Below are positions 60,655 through 64,000 of a stretch of DNA of 64,000 nt, in pieces (positions within the stretch are counted from its first letter, which is position 1; each line of letters begins with the position of its first letter). The notes beneath the pieces are model-generated. The model had not been told where the DNA came from. It made no database searches and saw nothing but the letters and a program-made list of their open reading frames with translations. The DNA comes from Lentilactobacillus kribbianus (GTDB lineage Bacteria > Bacillota > Bacilli > Lactobacillales > Lactobacillaceae): positions 124,001 to 188,000 of the forward strand of contig NZ_JABEQQ010000002.1 in the NCBI RefSeq assembly GCF_013184075.1. The letters run 5' to 3'. Made by a program: the position numbers and the translations under genes.

Positions 60655-60957
60655 TTATAAAGGAATGTTAGCCAGCTTCTTAATATGTTGCTCCATTTTA
60701 GCCGTATGACTCATTAGGGGCTTTAATACTAGTTGGCGTTCATCCTCATTAGTAACGATGAAATAGCCTTGATTACCGCTTCTAACGCCAGCCACGGGAA
60801 TATCATACTTCATGATGAGCGTGTTAATAATGCTATAAACGTCTCGCATGCTAATGCCGGTGATCTTTTCTAGTTCTTTAGCGGTAATAGGTCGCTCCAT
60901 GCCATGAGGCAATAAGTTATATATCCGCTCTAAGTTGCTGTTTACTGGTAAGTTCAT
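60655..60957 (-). CDS. Winged-helix-like phage protein
   Basis: 100-residue protein with a probable winged helix-turn-helix: ITAKELEKITGISMRDVYSI (about residues 25-44) and then a wing-like YDIPVAGVRSGNQGYFIVTNE. It resembles small regulators or replication accessory proteins of lactobacillus phages, but no exact family is claimed. A GTG at 60966 lies in the AGGAGTG ribosome site, so ATG 60957 is used. First of the leftward block; the TA genes follow. Confidence 0.72.
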   Translation of the reverse strand: MNLPVNSNLERIYNLLPHGMERPITAKELEKITGISMRDVYSIINTLIMKYDIPVAGVRSGNQGYFIVTNEDERQLVLKPLMSHTAKMEQHIKKLANIPL

Positions 60958-61153
60958 TTTATTCACTCCTTTTCAATTTGAATTGATTTTATTTCGGTCT
61001 TTTATAGTCTGCCCAATCTGACCATATTAATTTGAAACCTTAACATTCTTCAACAACTAGCTATCTTTTTAAGGCCTCGGAAATCTCGGGATACTTATTC
61101 AATTAACAAGGGTAGTTATAGCTACAGTTGTTCAAAGCTAATGGCAAAAACAC

Positions 61154-61746
61154 ATTAAGTTTTATTAAGTTATCCACTAAAAAATGTCAGGTTTTGTCAG
61201 GTTCTTAAATACTAAAAATGGAAAATTAAGTTGAGGTTTTATGAGGTTTTACGCCAAAAGGGGCAGAATAATATCAAGTTTTGTTAAGTTCTTACTGCAA
61301 ATTAACCATAGGTTTTAATAGGTTGTGGCATTAATACTTTAAATTTAAGTGCGGGTTTTTGCAGGTTTTCGGTTATTCCATTGATGTTAACTGTTAGGCG
61401 TCTGTTAGGTGTCTGTTAGCTGACTGTTAGGTGACTGTTAGCTTGGTATTGCAAAAAGTGGCAACGCCAACTACCACAAGGGTATCCCGTCAATATTTGG
61501 CTGTTAAGTTTTGCCGTTCTTTTGCTGTTCGGTCGTAGTTAACTTGAAAAAAGTTAAAATACGCTAGTTTATACATACCAGTTAGTTAGGAGTTCGGCTG
61601 TTGTTTTTTTGCTGTTCAGATAACAGGTTTTAACAGGTTGGTCGATAATATTTTGCTTGTTAGTTGCTTGTTAAGTAGTAACCATTAATTACTATAATTG
61701 GTTTAATAACAACCGTTATAGCTGTTAAATTGCTTGTTAGATTTGC
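61154..61746. repeat. Tract of paired short direct repeats, part 1 (possible origin)
   Basis: No gene was found in 60958-62440. In this part many short words are repeated at 10-12 bp. Pairs at 10 bp: ATTAAGTT (61154), TGTCAGGTT (61185), TGAGGTTTTA (61232), TCAAGTTTTG/TTAAGTTCTT (61274), ATAGGTT (61308), TGCGGGTTTT/TGCAGGTTTT (61350) and TAACAGGTT (61621). Five copies at 11 bp of CTGTTAGSTGW-like units run 61391-61445. Further pairs: TGCCGTTC/TGCTGTTC (61512), TTGCTTGTTA (61653) and a 12-bp pair at 61723. Seven of them share an ARGTT core. Confidence 0.75.
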
Positions 61747-62035
61747 AATGTAACAAATATAAGGCAATGCATTCCGTTAAATAACTCCTGAAAGTGTCAA
61801 AAATTAAAGCATCCCTTGAAGCCAGTTATATCCAGCGTTTTTACTGTTTAGCTAATGAGTTTTTTTACAAATGTCATGGCTTTTTAGCAGTCATAAATTA
61901 ACAATTACCTTTAAAGCAATCTAAGTCGTTTTAAGCGCTCGTACGTTCCCCTGATGTATTTACTCAAATTAGAATCCAAAATAGCTAATAGGGTTCTTTT
62001 TTTTGCCATTATGAGTTGATTAGGTTCTTTTTAAG

Positions 62036-62101
62036 TCTGCTTAATCTGCTGATAAAAGGGGTCGTAATTTGCGACTCCCTTTAATTCACGGCGCTACTTT
62101 T
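62036..62101. terminator. Hairpin, probably leftward terminator, flanked by repeat pairs
   Basis: AAAGGGGTCG and CGACTCCCTTT (62054-62083 region) pair with one bulge around about 7 bases; read leftward it ends in CCCCTTTT. It could stop transcripts from vapE and the 59-residue gene. Repeat pairs TCTGCT (62036/62045) and GGCGCT (62090/62102) flank it. Confidence 0.5.
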
Positions 62102-62271
62102 GGCGCTGGTGATTTCACTGCTTAATCTTGAACCACGAGGGAATAACGAATCGTTACACCTTTTTAGGGACTCCCAAATCTCCGCATTGATAAAAAATGT
62201 TAACTTAGCTTAACAGCAAGGAGGTAAATTCTTCAAAATCTACCGATAACTACATATATTTACCTTTTTTA

Positions 62272-62430
62272 TTTCCAACATTTTCCTACATTTTTACTTT
62301 TTTGATTTCCATTAATTTCCAATAAAATTATACTGGCATTTCTGGCCGTATCCTTTGCGTAGTATGCGTTACCGTCTGGCGTATAGTTAGCGTACTAAGT
62401 AGCTTAACTAGTACGGTAAAAAGTAGCTCA
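62272..62430. repeat. Tract of paired short direct repeats, part 2
   Basis: Pairs seen: TTTCCAACAT/TTTCCTACAT (62272, 10 bp), ATTTCCATTA/ATTTCCAATA (62305, 10 bp), CTGGC (62333, 9 bp), TGCGT (62356, 9 bp), GCGTA (62379, 11 bp) and AGTAGCT (62398/62422, 24 bp). Same spacing rule as part 1 but other words. No ORF supported. Confidence 0.6.
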
Positions 62431-62440
62431 ATCAGTAACC

Positions 62441-62620
62441 TTAAATCTTATACAAGACGGTAACCATGTAAACTAAATTCACTCCGCTACTAATTAAATG
62501 GGGTATGATTTTGAACACGTCTGCTCTTTCAATAAATTCATTAACTGATACATCTAAGTCAGCTAAATCAGAAACAGAATGGGCTACGTTAATTGATTTT
62601 GTAAAAGTTTTTACTCTCAT
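62441..62620 (-). CDS. Small protein, 59 residues, possibly Cse60-like
   Basis: Leftward ORF with AGAGG 8 bases before ATG. The product begins MRVKTFTKSINVAHSVSDLA and ends LVYMVTVLYKI. The plan of a VKxF strand, an acidic NEFI helix and a final VYMVTVLYK strand recalls Cse60-like small proteins of Gram-positive bacteria and their phages; this likeness is by eye only. It lies between two blocks of short repeats and downstream of vapE, so it may be part of the replication unit. Confidence 0.6.
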   Translation of the reverse strand: MRVKTFTKSINVAHSVSDLADLDVSVNEFIERADVFKIIPHLISSGVNLVYMVTVLYKI

Positions 62621-62673
62621 GCGACTACCTCTTTTTAATTTCTCCGTTTTTTTAAAAGTTTAAACTTAAAAAT

Positions 62674-62776
62674 ACGTGGTAACACGTGGTAACGTGGTAC
62701 TTTCCTTGGTATATCAGTAATTACATACTAAACATATTAACGATTAGCGTGGTATAACGTGGTAACATGTGGTATC
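62674..62776. repeat. Two clusters of CGTGGTA repeats directly after vapE
   Basis: ACGTGGTAAC/ACGTGGTA/ACGTGGTAC at 62674-62700 (steps of 10 and 8 bp) and GCGTGGTATA/ACGTGGTAAC/ATGTGGTATC at 62747-62776 (10 bp steps): six copies of a YGTGGTA word. They lie between the vapE stop and the 59-residue gene. Their layout fits iterons bound by a replication or regulatory protein. Confidence 0.7.
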
Positions 62777-62795
62777 TTTTCAATAATTATGATTA

Positions 62796-64000
62796 TTATT
62801 GTTGGCTCTTTAACTGATTCATCATATCCGCATCAATTTTTCTTACATAAACCCGTTGAAAACGATTATTTATTTTTCTTCTAGACGCTTTCCAATCATC
62901 TTCATTATCCATAATTAACTTAATTTTCTTTGCCTCGCTGTTGGTTCGACCGGTTAAATAGCGATCCACGGACTTATCGAAAACGACCGCCATAATTTCA
63001 GCCGATGAAGTCATTTGCATAGATTCTTTTTGGTTATCTAGTTTTTGGTCTAACCATTCTCCTAGGTCGTCCATATCGTCACCATTTTGATAACGTTGGT
63101 AATAGCTACGCTTGGTGTTGTTATTTAGTTCATTCCAGTTAGTCGGTACATCCATGTTGATGTAATCAAGAATAGCGTCTTTAACCGGATCAATTACTTG
63201 GGCTTCTTGCTGATAAACTTTAGCTTCTTGGATAGTCTGCTCGTCAAAATATAATGGTTCGCCAGCGTCCACCCAAGTCTTAACTTCTGCTAGTATTTGC
63301 AAAATGTCATCTTCATTAGGTTCAAGTGGGTTCTTAGTGGGGCGATTTACTCCGCATTTAATGGGGTAGAAACGTCTTTCACCCGTGGCATCTTTTAAGT
63401 AGTCTGTTTGGTTAGTCGTTCCAATAAAAACATTCTTGCGGGGATGATCGGTACTATAACGACCGTAACTAGCCCGATAACGATCAGAAACAGCACTGGT
63501 AAAGTTCTTCATACCTTCCAAATCTGTTTTCTTCATAGCGGATAATTCAGCAATTTCAACAATCCAACTCCCAATTAATAGCTGATAATCATCTTTACTT
63601 TTACCCATGTTCTTCATACTATCGGTGAAGTATTCCGGTGCTAGAATTCTGGTACTGGCGCTTTTTCCTAATCCTTGGCCACCCTCTAGAATAGGGATGA
63701 TGTCGAACTTGCAACCGGGATGATAAACTCGGCTAACCGCTCCAGCTAACCATTTGCGGGTAACGGTACGGGTGTAGTGGTTATTGTTAGCGCCTAAGTA
63801 GTCTATAAAATAAGTTTCGGCTCGTGGCTTGCCGTCCCATTTTTGGGCTTCAATTCGGCTCTTTAAAGGATTGATCTTATTTAATTGAGCAGTGGTCACT
63901 AGGGCATCCATGATAATATCTTGTGCAAAGGTTACTTGATAAACTCGATCTAGGTAAGAGCGAATAACCGCATTATCTGAATCAACTAGATAGCCTTTTT
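62796..64000 (-). CDS. VapE-type phage replication ATPase (5' end outside window)
   Basis: Leftward gene whose frame stays open to the window edge; at least 401 residues are visible (KGYLVDSDNAVI onward), so the ATG at 63911 is not the start. It is the VapE (virulence-associated E) superfamily 3-like helicase domain: Walker A EGGQGLGKSAS, Walker B-like WIVEIAELSAM, then FIGTTNQTDYLKDATGERRF with the arginine finger. A short helical C-terminal domain follows. VapE replaces a replicative helicase in many phages and satellites. The missing part may hold a primase. Confidence 0.87.
   Translation of the reverse strand, partial: KGYLVDSDNAVIRSYLDRVYQVTFAQDIIMDALVTTAQLNKINPLKSRIEAQKWDGKPRAETYFIDYLGANNNHYTRTVTRKWLAGAVSRVYHPGCKFDIIPILEGGQGLGKSASTRILAPEYFTDSMKNMGKSKDDYQLLIGSWIVEIAELSAMKKTDLEGMKNFTSAVSDRYRASYGRYSTDHPRKNVFIGTTNQTDYLKDATGERRFYPIKCGVNRPTKNPLEPNEDDILQILAEVKTWVDAGEPLYFDEQTIQEAKVYQQEAQVIDPVKDAILDYINMDVPTNWNELNNNTKRSYYQRYQNGDDMDDLGEWLDQKLDNQKESMQMTSSAEIMAVVFDKSVDRYLTGRTNSEAKKIKLIMDNEDDWKASRRKINNRFQRVYVRKIDADMMNQLKSQQ

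Larger units (their letters stand above)
58919..64000. mobile_element. tRNA-Gln-linked phage satellite or partial prophage (right end outside window)
   Basis: From the tRNA-Gln 3' end to the window edge, the content changes: leftward genes for VapE, a toxin-antitoxin pair, ArpU and small unknowns, long non-coding repeat-rich DNA, and no housekeeping genes. ArpU, which normally turns on late phage genes, is nearly the last gene before the attachment end; no terminase, portal, capsid, tail or lysis gene is present on that side. VapE is frequent in phage satellites. The integrase is not visible and, if present, lies to the right. Confidence 0.75.

Noticed and set aside
61154-62776. CRISPR array
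   Set aside because: Repeats are only 5-11 bases, spaced about 10 bp, with changing words; no 25-35 base repeats, spacers or cas genes.
62796-63911. Complete 371-residue VapE starting at ATG 63911
   Set aside because: The frame stays open to the window edge with plausible protein sequence and there is no ribosome site before that ATG, so the gene is larger and cut off.

Overview
The window is an AT-rich stretch of a Lactobacillaceae chromosome. Four things point there: the gene order pst-phoU-(pspC)-hprK-lgt-gpsA-galU-trxB-uvrBA-rapZ-yvcK-whiA-clpP-gap-pgk, a wall-anchor signal of the LPQTNE type usual in lactobacilli, Firmicutes operators (CtsR, CcpA cre, LexA/DinR boxes) and strong AGGAGG ribosome binding sites with many TTG starts. 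The genus cannot be fixed from sequence alone. No cggR lies in front of gap, which would suit a heterofermentative lineage, but that is inference.

Layout. 1-4.95 kb: high-affinity phosphate uptake (pstS partial, pstC, pstA, two pstB, phoU). 5-9.5 kb: two envelope proteins (PspC, YvlD type), then hprK-lgt-gpsA-galU. 9.6-18.5 kb: trxB, LexA-controlled uvrB-uvrA, rapZ-yvcK-whiA. 18.5-24.3 kb: clpP under CtsR on the minus strand, tRNA-Arg(CCG), then the glycolytic genes gap-pgk and tpiA, eno, with a perfect cre site before gap. 24.3-38.4 kb: a sortase-anchored surface protein behind a hairpin leader, a ClC antiporter, secG-esterase-rnr-smpB, ung, pta, tsaE, an acetyltransferase, an exonuclease, murB and a Na+/H+ antiporter. 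38.4-45.3 kb: cdaA-cdaR-glmM, glmS and nagB, which join c-di-AMP signalling to amino-sugar and cell-wall precursor supply. 45.4-51.2 kb: a GH73 glucosaminidase, tagH, a probable CcpA-controlled small RNA, DUF960, LicD, MarR, YbjQ and tmRNA (ssrA). 52-58.6 kb: a catalytically dead-looking C39-like protein in one operon with an OmpR/HK two-component system, pgi, a lipoprotein, and an amino acid permease broken by a frameshift in an A7 run.

58.6-64 kb: two divergent tRNA genes (Glu-CUC and Gln-CUG), then a mobile element that starts at the 3' end of tRNA-Gln. Its genes all read leftward toward the tRNA: a VapE-type helicase (cut by the window edge), a 59-residue protein, a winged-helix-like protein, a RelB/RelE toxin-antitoxin pair, an ArpU-type late regulator and a 54-residue protein. 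No capsid, terminase or lysis gene lies between ArpU and the attachment end. The element therefore looks like a phage satellite (PICI-like) or a prophage that has lost its late half. No integrase is visible and it may lie beyond the right edge.

The least explained part is about 1.6 kb of nearly gene-free DNA inside this element (about 61.15-62.78 kb). Short words are repeated there once or a few times at 8-12 bp spacing, about one helical turn, and the word changes from place to place. It may be a replication origin with an unusual iteron design. Other points worth checking are the CcpA-controlled small RNA at 47.4 kb, the Shine-Dalgarno-hiding hairpin at 24.3 kb, and the inverted repeat inside the rapZ promoter.
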